DNA of 64,000 bases from Treponema sp. (GTDB lineage Bacteria > Spirochaetota > Spirochaetia > Treponematales > Treponemataceae): contig JAGAZB010000010.1 of NCBI GenBank assembly GCA_017940255.1, forward strand, positions 62,001-126,000, read 5' to 3'. This document shows, one piece after another, positions 47,431 through 55,152 of the stretch. The stretch's first letter is position 1; every line of letters starts with the position of its first letter. Made by a program: the position numbers and the translations under genes. Below the pieces are notes generated by a model. It had not been told where the DNA came from and ran no database searches. It saw only the letters and a program-made list of their open reading frames with translations.

Positions 47431-49260
47431 ATGTCGTTAAAGGAAAAGCTTCAAAAAGTTTTATTTGCTATAAAAAAAATGCCGGCGGTGAAAAAACGCT
47501 TTTTTGCTTTGATTTCTGCATTTATTGTTTTAAATATTGTGTTTATCATCCTGCTTTTTTCTGTGCGTCACAGGTCGGTTCTATGTCTGGAAGAATACGG
47601 TTCAAATCTCACTTCAAGATTGTATGCCTTGAACGCGCCTGCAAAAAAGGCTTTTGTAAAAGAATACGAAACTGCTGATTTTAAGTTTAATGAAGAGCAG
47701 AAAGCTATTTTTTTTAAGATTTATAATGATTTTGAAACTGTTGCCCTTACTGTAAGACTGGAAGCTGTAGACAGCGATTTTTCCGAAGATTCAAAGTTTC
47801 AGTTTGGTTATTTAACTTCCGAAGATTTTTCTTCAAAAGGAAATCTGAAGGAAAACTTTTTGTATAATTCACGGCGGATTCTGGTGCAGGGAAAAATGAG
47901 CCAGGCTTCTAAAAGTCTGGACCTTTCTTTTGCCCTGCAGAAAAATGATGATATAAAGAAAATAATTCCGGAAGGCTTCTTTGTTTCTGCGTCTGATTGT
48001 AAACTACGCATACTTGCCGCTTGTGTGGTGCCTGCCGTGCTGGGATATGATTGTTCTTCGGAGGTGCCTTTTTACGGGTTTGCCTGCAACGGCGGAATTG
48101 TTCAGCCTGGTTCAAAATCCTTTGATTTTTCCGGTGCTTCAATGATTTTCCCGGTTGCAAATTCAACGAAAAACACAATGCCTGAGTTTGTTGTAAAACT
48201 TTCTGAAGACCCAAGCCTTAAGGCTTCTAAAGAACGTTCTGTTCGTGCAGAAATTATTCTGGGCGGAGAAAAGTTTTATGTAAATAATGTTGCTCTTGCC
48301 AGCGAAGTTCGCATTCCAAGTGCGGCTATGAAGGCTCCTTTTTCAAGAATGGATGCTTCTAATAATTCTGAATGTCTTTCTGGCGTGCTTATGCGTTCAA
48401 CTTATCTTGCTTCTCCCCAGGTGCTTGTGCCAATCAAAACAGACCCTGGCCTGATTGTAAAATACAAGTCTTCTGCCTGGCGCACTCTTGATTACGAAAT
48501 TTTTGAGTGGGACCGTTTTTCTAAGATTTTGTTTTTTGATACAAGAAATTATGATGTTCAGGATAAGTTTTTCCGCCGTATGGCTTTTTTTGTGGAAAAA
48601 CAGGGGTTCAAGGGCCGCTTACTTAGCAACGAAGAGTTGGAAGGAAAACACGGTTATAACGCTCATGATTACAGTGCCGATTCTATGGCTGAATTTTTTA
48701 ATAAGGCCAGCGACCTTGGTTTTGTTTTGAATTATGAAGAAGAACTTTTGAAGCTGATTCTGATAAAAAACGGACTTTTTGAAGAAGATGGAGAGCATGT
48801 GCGTTCGCTGGGCGGCGGAATTGTTTCTATTTCTCAGGAATCTGCGGAATGGCTTAGAACAACTTTGCTGGCTCATGAAGGATGGCATACAATTTTCTTC
48901 CGCGATGAAGAATTCCGTAATTTTGTTTCGGCAGTTTATTACACAATGGATGCTGATTCAAGACAATTTCTGACAGATTACTTTAAATCTCAGCCTTCGC
49001 TTGGTTATGATGTAAATGATGAATATCTGATGCATAATGAATTTATGGCTTATATTATGCAGCAGAAACTTTCTGATGTAGGAAACTATTTTGTTCATCT
49101 GGCAGAGCGGGGAAGTGTGATGAGGGCAACTCCTGTGCTTGCAGCTTATATCCGCGAAACAAAGGGGCGCGCTTTTGAAGATGCTGCCCTTGCCATGAAC
49201 GATTATGTCTATGATAAATATGGAATAATCTGCGGCAACATTGCTCTTGTTGCCCGCTAG
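47431..49260 (+). CDS. Membrane-anchored protein with HEGWH zinc-metalloprotease-like motif
   Basis: 609 residues. A basic N-terminus and one membrane helix (residues about 25-46: FALISAFIVLNIVFIILLFSV) predict an N-in anchor with a large extracytoplasmic domain. Residues 50-330 are beta-rich and unrecognised. Near residue 482, LLAHEGWHTIFFRDEEF gives the HExxH zinc-binding motif with catalytic Glu, and about 50 residues later DEYLMHNEFMAYIMQQ offers a Glu as a third ligand, the gluzincin arrangement. I do not recognise a named peptidase family. The gene ends one base before the convergent hydrolase gene. Confidence 0.7.
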   Translation: MSLKEKLQKVLFAIKKMPAVKKRFFALISAFIVLNIVFIILLFSVRHRSVLCLEEYGSNLTSRLYALNAPAKKAFVKEYETADFKFNEEQKAIFFKIYNDFETVALTVRLEAVDSDFSEDSKFQFGYLTSEDFSSKGNLKENFLYNSRRILVQGKMSQASKSLDLSFALQKNDDIKKIIPEGFFVSASDCKLRILAACVVPAVLGYDCSSEVPFYGFACNGGIVQPGSKSFDFSGASMIFPVANSTKNTMPEFVVKLSEDPSLKASKERSVRAEIILGGEKFYVNNVALASEVRIPSAAMKAPFSRMDASNNSECLSGVLMRSTYLASPQVLVPIKTDPGLIVKYKSSAWRTLDYEIFEWDRFSKILFFDTRNYDVQDKFFRRMAFFVEKQGFKGRLLSNEELEGKHGYNAHDYSADSMAEFFNKASDLGFVLNYEEELLKLILIKNGLFEEDGEHVRSLGGGIVSISQESAEWLRTTLLAHEGWHTIFFRDEEFRNFVSAVYYTMDADSRQFLTDYFKSQPSLGYDVNDEYLMHNEFMAYIMQQKLSDVGNYFVHLAERGSVMRATPVLAAYIRETKGRAFEDAALAMNDYVYDKYGIICGNIALVAR

Positions 49261-49836
49261 TTATTTTCGAAGAGGATCGGCCTTTAATTCCATATATGAT
49301 TTTAGAGCACCCAGAGTGCTTGGCGGGCCGTGTCCTGGCATTACAATGGTTCCGTCCAGCTGGGAGAAAATCTTTTTTTCTACATTTGATTTTAAGATAT
49401 AAGCTGAATAACTGGAATTAGTTTCGCCAAGTTCACCAGAAGAAAGTACATCTCCGGTAAAAAGAATGTTTCCAATTCCGTAAACAACAGAATCTGAAGT
49501 ATGGCCCGGAATAGACATGTAACGCACAATTGTGTGCCCGATTTTTATTTTCCCATCACCAGAAATAAGAGAGGTTTCGGCTCCGGCAACTTCCCAGTCG
49601 GCCGCATAAATTTTTGGTGTATAGATTTTACGCAGTGTTTTTAATCCGTCTACATGGCTTCCGTGGTTGTGAGTAATCAAAACTGCAGCAACTTTCAAGT
49701 GTTTTTCTTCAATCTGGGAAATCAGTCTTTCTGTTATTTTTCCCGGGTCGATTATAATTGCTTCATTTGTTTCTTCATTCATCACAAGATAGCAGTTTGA
49801 AAAGCCGCCGATATTCAGATGGAAATATACTTTCAT
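49261..49836 (-). CDS. Metallo-beta-lactamase-fold hydrolase, glyoxalase II-like
   Basis: 191 residues. NCYLVMNEETNEAIIIDPG at the N-terminus, the metal motif ITHNHGSHVDG, PGHTSDSVVYGIGNILFTGDVLSSGELG, and MPGHGPPSTLGALK near the end match short glyoxalase-II-like MBL proteins. The HxHxDH motif is HNHGSH here, so the Asp that normally binds the second metal is Ser, which may mean a single metal or altered activity. It overlaps the upstream pentapeptide gene by 4 bp (ATGA) and is presumably translated from the same mRNA. Substrate unknown. Confidence 0.82.
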   Translation of the reverse strand: MKVYFHLNIGGFSNCYLVMNEETNEAIIIDPGKITERLISQIEEKHLKVAAVLITHNHGSHVDGLKTLRKIYTPKIYAADWEVAGAETSLISGDGKIKIGHTIVRYMSIPGHTSDSVVYGIGNILFTGDVLSSGELGETNSSYSAYILKSNVEKKIFSQLDGTIVMPGHGPPSTLGALKSYMELKADPLRK

Positions 49837-50480
49837 ATCAGGCTCCTTTCTTCAAGGCTTTCTCCGTTTCTGGAAAAAAGTGCTTCTCGGGTGTTTGACA
49901 TTTTAAATGAAACGTTATTTCTTTCTGTATCGTAAAAAAAGGCTTTTTTCAGGTTACAGTTTCGGAAAGAAGTATCTGTTAAAACTGCCTTTATAAATCT
50001 GGAACTGAAAAGATCTGAATCATCAAATGAAGACTGAAAAGCCTGAATGGCATTAAAATTACACTGAATAATATTACTTGAAGTTAGCAGTGAGTGCGCA
50101 AAAGTGCTTGCAGAAAATGATGAAAAAATCATGCTGCTGTGGGTAAAACTGCAGTCGTTAAAGTTTGAAAAATCAAAAAAACACATTCGTGAAACAAGAT
50201 TATCTGCGTGAAAATTTATAAAGCTGCAGTTTGTAAAATTGCAGCCAAAAAATTTTTTGTTCGAAAAATCTACGTTATCAAAAAGAATTCCGCTTGCATT
50301 CAAGCCTACAATTTTTTCGTGTTCCGAAATGTATTTATAAATTGCCGATTTTGCAAGTCCCGGGTCTGGAATATGGTCCAGACAGTAGTTTTTTTCATCA
50401 GTTATGTTGCCCTCTGCATCAAAAGTGGAAAGAGCGTTGTTTCTGCAGTAATGTACAAGGCATTTGTTTTGCGTAAACAT
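49833..50480 (-). CDS. Pentapeptide-repeat-like protein
   Basis: 215 residues from ATG 50480 (MFTQNKCLVHYCRNN). The frame is open far upstream, but that part runs antisense to the zinc-ribbon gene, and a -10 box (TATAAT) ends 6 bp before this ATG. Residues 65-200 show a five-residue periodicity with Phe/Leu at the centre: LFDNVDFSNKKFFGCNFTNCSFINF, FFDFSNFNDCSFTHSSMIF, AFQSSFDDSDLFSSRFIKAVLTDTSFRNCNL, which should form a right-handed quadrilateral beta-helix. The N-terminus has several Cys and His residues. Co-translated with the MBL gene that follows. Role unknown. Confidence 0.75.
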   Translation of the reverse strand: MFTQNKCLVHYCRNNALSTFDAEGNITDEKNYCLDHIPDPGLAKSAIYKYISEHEKIVGLNASGILFDNVDFSNKKFFGCNFTNCSFINFHADNLVSRMCFFDFSNFNDCSFTHSSMIFSSFSASTFAHSLLTSSNIIQCNFNAIQAFQSSFDDSDLFSSRFIKAVLTDTSFRNCNLKKAFFYDTERNNVSFKMSNTREALFSRNGESLEERSLI

Positions 50481-50525
50481 ATTTTTATTATAGTAGAAAG
50501 TGCTTAAAAATGATACTATATATTT
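50481..50525. promoter_or_regulatory. Second compact divergent promoter region
   Basis: 45 bp between start codons. Plus strand: TACTAT (50514-50519) ends 6 bp before ATG 50526. Minus strand: TATAAT ends 6 bp before the ATG at 50480. Layout matches 47388-47430. Confidence 0.5.
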
Positions 50526-50822
50526 ATGATTTGCTGGAAATGCCGTAAAGAAATTTCGATAGAAAAGCCGGTGAGGGGAGATGAGTGCCCATTTTGTCAT
50601 GCAGATTTGCATGTTTGTAAGGCTTGTGAATTTTACGAAAGCGGAGCGCACAACGATTGCCGCGAATCTTCTGCTGATATGGTAAGTGATAAAGAACGTG
50701 CAAACTTTTGTGATTATTTCCGTGTGAATAAAAAAATTGCAACGGGAGGGGCAATTGGAGAGGCCGGCGGAAAATCTAAAGCCGATGCGGCCCGCGACGC
50801 CTTTAATGCACTCTTTTCGTGA
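50526..50822 (+). CDS. Small zinc-ribbon protein
   Basis: 98 residues. Four CxxC-type pairs or single cysteines at the N-terminus (MICWKCRKEI, ECPFCHADLHVCKACEFY, then DCRES and FCDYF) indicate one or two zinc-binding knuckles. The C-terminal 35 residues are Gly/Ala/Lys-rich and end AARDAFNALFS, a helix. Proteins of this type occur next to housekeeping genes in spirochaetes, but I know no function. It lacks a ribosome-binding site. Confidence 0.75.
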   Translation: MICWKCRKEISIEKPVRGDECPFCHADLHVCKACEFYESGAHNDCRESSADMVSDKERANFCDYFRVNKKIATGGAIGEAGGKSKADAARDAFNALFS

Positions 50823-50825
50823 TGT

Positions 50826-50928
50826 GTAAGGCCGCTGGCGGCCGGTGTTCAATAGCAAAGCGCAAGTTTCTGAAAGAAACTTGGTAAGTTTGCGACTTAA
50901 AATAAATTGCGCAAGCAATTTTTAGCTT
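50826..50928. repeat. Second dispersed repeat family, copy 2 (between the zinc-ribbon gene and murI)
   Basis: Begins GTAAGGCCGCTGGCGGCCGG, continues TGTTCAATAGCAAAGCGCAA, has an extra hairpin AAGTTTC-TGAAA-GAAACTT, and ends AATTGCGCAAGCAATT plus TTTAGCTT. The two ends are the same as in the copy at 31518-31584, but this copy is about 35 bp longer. Confidence 0.75.
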
Positions 50929-50947
50929 TACTTCTTCAGGTAAAAAA

Positions 50948-51757
50948 ATGACAGACTTTGTATTTATAGATTCCGGGGTGGGCGGCATTCCTTATATGAC
51001 AAATTTATTGCGGCGGGCCCCTGAAGCAAGCTGCGTTTATGTAGCCGATGCGGCAAATTTTCCTTATGGCGAAAAATCTCATGAAAAGGTTGTGGAGTGC
51101 GTGTGCTCTCTTGTAGAAAAAATCTGCGCGCGCCTTGAGCCCCGCGTTATTGTTGTTGCCTGCAATACCATGAGCGTCAATGCTCTGGATGTGCTTCGCA
51201 CGCGCTTCCCCCAGGTGAGCTTTGTAGGAACTGTGCCTGCAATTAAACTTGCCGCAAGCGTTTCTAAAAAACGCCGCATTGGTCTTCTGGCAACTCATGC
51301 AACCTGCGAAAATCCTTATAACATTGAATTAAAAAACAAATTTGCTTCTGACTGCCTGCTTATTAACCGTGCCGACCCTGATTTAATTTCGTTTATAGAG
51401 CATAATGCTTTTACTGCCAGCCGGGCTCAGTGCCTTGAGGCCGTAAAACCCGCAGTTGATTTTTTCCGCAGTCAGGATGTGGATGTAATAATTCTTGGAT
51501 GCACTCATTTTTTGAATGTTACAGACATTTTTGAAGAGGCTTGCGGAAACGACATAAAAGTTGTAGATTCAGTTGATGGCGTAGTGCGGCACTCACTTGA
51601 AGTGAGAGGGCTGCAAGAGGAGAGGGACGCTGGAATTTCAAAAAAATCTTCCACTGCACAATTATATACTACCGGTTTTACAGACGATTCAGAAAAAGCC
51701 CAGTACAATACCCTCTGCCAAAAATTTGGTATCCAATTTATGGGATTATATAGATAA
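50948..51757 (+). CDS. murI: Glutamate racemase
   Basis: 269 residues. Makes D-glutamate for peptidoglycan. FIDSGVGGIPYM at the N-terminus, ADAANFPYGEKSHEKV, the first catalytic cysteine in VVACNTMSVNAL and the second in IILGCTHFLNVTDIF, with the DSVDGVV segment after it. AGGTAAAAAA before the ATG is a weak ribosome-binding site. The region between 1600-1700 bases after this start (the linker RGLQEERDAGISKKS) is a longer loop than usual. The upstream gap is filled by a repeat, so its promoter may lie inside that repeat. Confidence 0.93.
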   Translation: MTDFVFIDSGVGGIPYMTNLLRRAPEASCVYVADAANFPYGEKSHEKVVECVCSLVEKICARLEPRVIVVACNTMSVNALDVLRTRFPQVSFVGTVPAIKLAASVSKKRRIGLLATHATCENPYNIELKNKFASDCLLINRADPDLISFIEHNAFTASRAQCLEAVKPAVDFFRSQDVDVIILGCTHFLNVTDIFEEACGNDIKVVDSVDGVVRHSLEVRGLQEERDAGISKKSSTAQLYTTGFTDDSEKAQYNTLCQKFGIQFMGLYR

Positions 51758-51765
51758 AGCGCTTG

Positions 51766-51794
51766 CTGACAGATAAGCTTTTTATCACTATAAT
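51766..51794 (+). promoter_or_regulatory. Promoter of the C39-like lipoprotein gene (leaderless)
   Basis: CTGACA (51766-51771), a 17-bp spacer, TATAAT (51789-51794), then 7 bp to ATG 51802. Confidence 0.7.
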
Positions 51795-51801
51795 TTCTTT
51801 T

Positions 51802-52500
51802 ATGAGAATTAGTAAATTACTGTCTATTCCCATTCTTCTTTCAGCTTTACTTTTGAATCTTTCCTGTAAGAATGCGATTGCTTATCCTGCAGAGAGCAGG
51901 GCTTTTGCGGCTGATTCGGCTGATGATATTGCGGCTCTTGTGGCAGATTCTTCTTATAACGAAGCTCTTTCTGTGAGCGGGGTTAATGTTTTTACTCAGC
52001 AAATTAGTTGTGGCTATGCGGTTTTGCAAATGCTTGGGGGCTTTGCCGGCAAAGATATTAGCGAAGAGTCTCTTTTTGAACAGAATAATCATACTGTAAC
52101 TACAGCTTTGGGCTCTGGCTTTTTGGATGAATGTCAGAAGCAGTTTCCCGAATGGAAAGCAACAAAGGCTGCGGGACTTAGTAATACAGAATATTTAAAG
52201 ACAATACACGACTGCTTAAAAAGAGGCTTTCCTGTTCCTTTTGAATTTGCGGCCAAGGATGTGGAAGAAAACTGGACTCTTCATTTTGCCCTGATTACTG
52301 GCATGAATCTTTTGGAAGATAAAATTACTATTGCCAACCCTTACGGCTATATGGAAAATTACAGTGCAGAAGATTTTCTAAAGGCAACCCGCTATGAATG
52401 CTATGAAAATATGGAATGGTATTTTGCTGCAGGCTTTTCTATGGGGATTTTTCACAAAAATACCCTTTATATTTTAGAAAATAAAAAAGGGGGAGAGTGA
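51802..52500 (+). CDS. Lipoprotein with C39/papain-like peptidase fold
   Basis: 232 residues from ATG 51802 (MRISKLLSIPIL). A longer frame exists upstream but would destroy the signal peptide and lies within the promoter. Lipobox LLNLSCKN. The catalytic pattern of C39_2-type peptidases is visible: QQISCGYAVLQML (Cys), TLHFALITGM (His) and TIANPYGYME (Asn/Asp). It probably acts on peptides in the periplasm or at the surface. The stop overlaps the start of the next gene, an exported beta-rich protein, so the two should work together. Confidence 0.78.
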   Translation: MRISKLLSIPILLSALLLNLSCKNAIAYPAESRAFAADSADDIAALVADSSYNEALSVSGVNVFTQQISCGYAVLQMLGGFAGKDISEESLFEQNNHTVTTALGSGFLDECQKQFPEWKATKAAGLSNTEYLKTIHDCLKRGFPVPFEFAAKDVEENWTLHFALITGMNLLEDKITIANPYGYMENYSAEDFLKATRYECYENMEWYFAAGFSMGIFHKNTLYILENKKGGE

Positions 52501-53120
52501 TGAAAAAATTTTTTAGCTTAAGTCTTGCTCTTTTTATTGCACTGGCTTTATTTGCAGAAGAAAAACAACCTAAAAAATATTCTATCCAGGCTAGCGGTGT
52601 AGACGCACTTTCTGACTTTGCCTATTTATTTATTGATGATGACACGGCAACTTACGCTTTTAATGCAAACTTTACTTTTATGTATGCCCTTACAAAAGAG
52701 TTTGCTTTTGGCGGGGGATGTGAATTTTATTTTGAAAACTATTTAAACTCTTTTAAGCAGGATTCTAACGGACGTTATGACCAGGACTACGACCAGTATT
52801 TTTCATTTTTGCTGAGGCCGGAGTTTTTCTATTTTCCTTTTAAGAATTATTTGGAAGGACTTTATCTTTCAGCCTATCCAAAAATCGGCTTTTCTTCTGT
52901 TAATTATTCAGAAGGATTTAAGGGCTTTTTTGATATTGGGCTTGGAAGTTCTATAGGCTTTCAGCACATCACAAAAACTGGTTTTACACTAAATGCCTGC
53001 ATGGGTGCTGGCCGCATCTGGAATCTTTCTTCATCATCGCTTGCATCTTCTACAGATTTCCACCTGTTTGGCCTTCCTTTTGACCTTTATATGGACTGTT
53101 CTTTGGGGTGGAGTTTTTAA
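52500..53120 (+). CDS. Exported, probably outer-membrane beta-barrel-type protein
   Basis: 206 residues. The ATG at 52500 shares its A with the upstream TGA; GGGGGAGAG precedes it. Signal peptide MKKFFSLSLALFIALALFA. The rest alternates aromatic and polar residues in short strands (YAFNANFTFMYALTKEFAFGGGCEFYFENY, YDQYFSFLLRPEFFYFPF, FFDIGLGSSIGFQHITKTGFTLNACMGAG) and ends with an aromatic residue in LGWSF, as outer-membrane barrels do. About eight to ten strands fit the length. Co-translated with the C39-like lipoprotein. Confidence 0.7.
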   Translation: MKKFFSLSLALFIALALFAEEKQPKKYSIQASGVDALSDFAYLFIDDDTATYAFNANFTFMYALTKEFAFGGGCEFYFENYLNSFKQDSNGRYDQDYDQYFSFLLRPEFFYFPFKNYLEGLYLSAYPKIGFSSVNYSEGFKGFFDIGLGSSIGFQHITKTGFTLNACMGAGRIWNLSSSSLASSTDFHLFGLPFDLYMDCSLGWSF

Positions 53121-53226
53121 GCAGGACTTCTGTATATTTATTAAAAAAAAAACTGGTTGAAAAACTGGTTGACTTTTGTTGAATGTCATATTATCCTTAA
53201 AACATAACTCTAAGAAGGAGGCTCTT

Positions 53227-53532
53227 ATGGCATTTTCTTTTACGCCTGATATGGATAATGTTTACAGTATTGGCTCTTTTGATGCAAAAACTTATTTTTC
53301 GGAATTGCTTAGAAGGGTGCAGGGCGGGGCGGTATTTAACATTTCTAAAAATGGGAAAAATGTGGCGGTTTTAAGAGGGGTAAAAACTGTAAAGAATGAA
53401 GCCGCCTTTTCTGCCCACAAGCGTATTTTAGAGCGTGGAAAAAAAATGGCAGAAATGAGGAATAAAGAGGACCTTTCTGCAATGTCTGTAAAAGAAATTA
53501 AGGAGCTTAAAGATGCAGGAAGAAAATTCTAA
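53227..53532 (+). CDS. Antitoxin of a VapBC-like pair (Phd/YefM type)
   Basis: 101 residues from ATG 53227, with AAGGAGG 7 bp upstream; the frame is open 17 codons further left but without a ribosome-binding site. VYSIGSFDAKTYFSELLRRVQGGAVFNISKNGKNVAVL matches the Phd/YefM fold (dimerisation and operator-binding part). The C-terminal tail (RGKKMAEMRNKEDLSAMSVKEIKELKDAG) is the toxin-binding helix. Upstream, AACTGGTTGA occurs twice in tandem (53152-53172), a possible autorepression site. It overlaps the toxin by 20 bp. Confidence 0.85.
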   Translation: MAFSFTPDMDNVYSIGSFDAKTYFSELLRRVQGGAVFNISKNGKNVAVLRGVKTVKNEAAFSAHKRILERGKKMAEMRNKEDLSAMSVKEIKELKDAGRKF

Positions 53533-53956
53533 GCCTTTTCCATGTATTGTTGCGGATACTTCTTTTATGGCCTCTTACCTTTTAAATGGGCTTTGTGATG
53601 ATGAATTTTCGGATTGTATAAAAGATGTTGAATATATTCTGGAAAATAACGGGCAGTTTTATGTTCCTCAGCTTTTCTGGTATGAGATTTACAATGTCCT
53701 GTTATATAAGGTGAGAAAGAATAAAGGTGGGACGCCTGTTCTTACAAAGTCTAATGCAATGGATATTATGTATGATTTGCAGATGCTTCCGATTTATACA
53801 GAGCCTCAGGCAGACAGTGAAATCCGTTCCAGGATATTTGACCTTGCTGTGGAATATAATCTTTCTTATTATGATGCCAGTTATCTGGAACTTTCGCGCC
53901 GTTATAATCTGGTGCTGAAAACTTATGATGAGGATTTGAAGAAGGCCCTTTCTTAA
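53513..53956 (+). CDS. PIN-domain toxin of a VapBC-like pair
   Basis: 147 residues. PIN-type ribonuclease fold with the acidic residues in place: VADTSFMASYL (first Asp), FWYEIYNVLLYKV (Glu), and YDASYLELSRRYNLVLKTYDEDLKKAL (last two Asp). AAGGAG lies 8 bp before the ATG inside the antitoxin gene. All catalytic residues are present, unlike the decayed relative at 21502. VapC toxins cleave tRNA or rRNA when free of antitoxin. It is followed after 8 bp by the purC promoter. Confidence 0.88.
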   Translation: MQEENSKPFPCIVADTSFMASYLLNGLCDDEFSDCIKDVEYILENNGQFYVPQLFWYEIYNVLLYKVRKNKGGTPVLTKSNAMDIMYDLQMLPIYTEPQADSEIRSRIFDLAVEYNLSYYDASYLELSRRYNLVLKTYDEDLKKALS

Positions 53957-53963
53957 AATTTTA

Positions 53964-53992
53964 CTGACACTTGTGCGGAAAATCGCTATAAT
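53964..53992 (+). promoter_or_regulatory. Promoter of purC
   Basis: CTGACA (53964-53969), a 17-bp spacer, TATAAT (53987-53992). The transcript would have a leader of about 38 nt with AGAGG before the ATG. Confidence 0.7.
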
Positions 53993-54037
53993 GGGCAAAA
54001 GTGCAGGGCTCCCTGCTTAAAAATATAGAGGTTCAAA

Positions 54038-54883
54038 ATGAAAAAGATTATTTCCGGTAAGGTTCGTGAGGTTTATGACCTTGAAGATGGACGCATGGTA
54101 ATTGTTACAACAGACAGAATTTCTGCTTTTGATGTAATTCTGCCAACTATGATTACCGACAAGGGTAAGGTGCTTAATGCACTTGCTAATTTCTGGTTTG
54201 ACTACACAAAGGATATCGTAAAAAATCACATGATTTCCAGTGATTTGAAGGACATGCCTGCTGAATTCCAGAAGCCTGAGTTTGAAGGACGTACCATTCT
54301 TGTAAAAAAACTTAAGATGATTCCTTACGAAGTAATCGTTCGCGGATATATGTTTGGTTCTATGTACGAAGCTTATAAGAAGGGAGAACCTTTCCTTGGC
54401 CATAAGTTTGAAAAGGAATATAAGCAGGCAGAAAAGCTTGATGAACCAATTGTTACTCCTTCTACAAAGGCTGCCGAAGGCCATGACATTAACGTTACCT
54501 TGCAGTATATGAAGGACGATCTTGGCGAAGAACTTGGAACTAAGATTGAAAAGGCTGCTCTTGCAATTTACAAGAAGTGCTACGAATACGCTAAGGCTAA
54601 CGGTATTATTATTGCTGATACTAAGTTTGAGTTTGGTCTTGATGAAAACGGCGAGCTTGTTCTTGGTGATGAAGTTCTTACTCCAGATTCAAGCCGTTTC
54701 TGGGATGCTTCTAAATACGAAGTTGGCGGAAGTCCTGCAAGTTACGACAAGCAGTTTGTTCGCGACTGGCTTAAGGCTAATAATCTGGCCGGCGACCCTA
54801 ATATTAAAGAGATTCCAGCAGATGTTGTAGCTAAGACTTCTGCAATTTATAAGGAATGTCAGAATAAGATTTGTCATAAATAG
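54038..54883 (+). CDS. purC: Phosphoribosylaminoimidazole-succinocarboxamide synthase
   Basis: 281 residues. Joins aspartate to CAIR in purine synthesis. KIISGKVREVYDLEDGRMVIVTTDRISAFDVILPT at the N-terminus, MIPYEVIVRGYMFGSMYEAYKKGE, PSTKAAEGHDINVT, IIADTKFEFGLDENGELVLGDEVLTPDSSRFWDA and SYDKQFVRDWL are the family signatures. AGAGG precedes the ATG by 8 bp. It stands alone: no other purine gene is in the window. Confidence 0.96.
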   Translation: MKKIISGKVREVYDLEDGRMVIVTTDRISAFDVILPTMITDKGKVLNALANFWFDYTKDIVKNHMISSDLKDMPAEFQKPEFEGRTILVKKLKMIPYEVIVRGYMFGSMYEAYKKGEPFLGHKFEKEYKQAEKLDEPIVTPSTKAAEGHDINVTLQYMKDDLGEELGTKIEKAALAIYKKCYEYAKANGIIIADTKFEFGLDENGELVLGDEVLTPDSSRFWDASKYEVGGSPASYDKQFVRDWLKANNLAGDPNIKEIPADVVAKTSAIYKECQNKICHK

Positions 54884-54889
54884 AATTCT

Positions 54890-55140
54890 GAGTTGATTCC
54901 CTGAATAAAGGGAAAACAGCAAAACTACGTTCCTGTATTCCCCGGCTCTGCCGGGGAATCTCTTCTTAATAAAAAACATAAAATTTCTAACCTTTTTAAA
55001 TAAAAAAACACCCGTTAAACAATTTACAAGTCTAATTTCCTGCAAAATTCCTAAAAAATTCAAAATAAATTCCAAAAATTCTTCATTCAAAATTCCTGCC
55101 TGCCGCTTTATTATGGCATTATAAAAAAAGCATCTAACAG
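54890..55140. repeat. Intergenic region with a diverged 27-bp palindromic repeat (54934-54960)
   Basis: GATTCCCT-GAATA-AAGGGAA (about 54896-54914) could be the purC terminator, though no T run follows. The palindromic unit at 54934-54960 reads TGTATTCCCCGG-CTCTG-CCGGGGAATC, with a 9-bp stem and ends that deviate from the other copies. From 54965 to 55130 the sequence is very AT-rich without a gene; a weak TATTAT near 55109 may belong to the promoter of the next gene. Confidence 0.55.
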
Positions 55141-55152
55141 GAGGAAAATTAG

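Noticed and set aside
50483-50918. Long N-terminal extension of the pentapeptide-repeat protein
   Set aside because: It runs antisense to the zinc-ribbon gene and lacks a ribosome-binding site; a promoter box sits right before ATG 50480.
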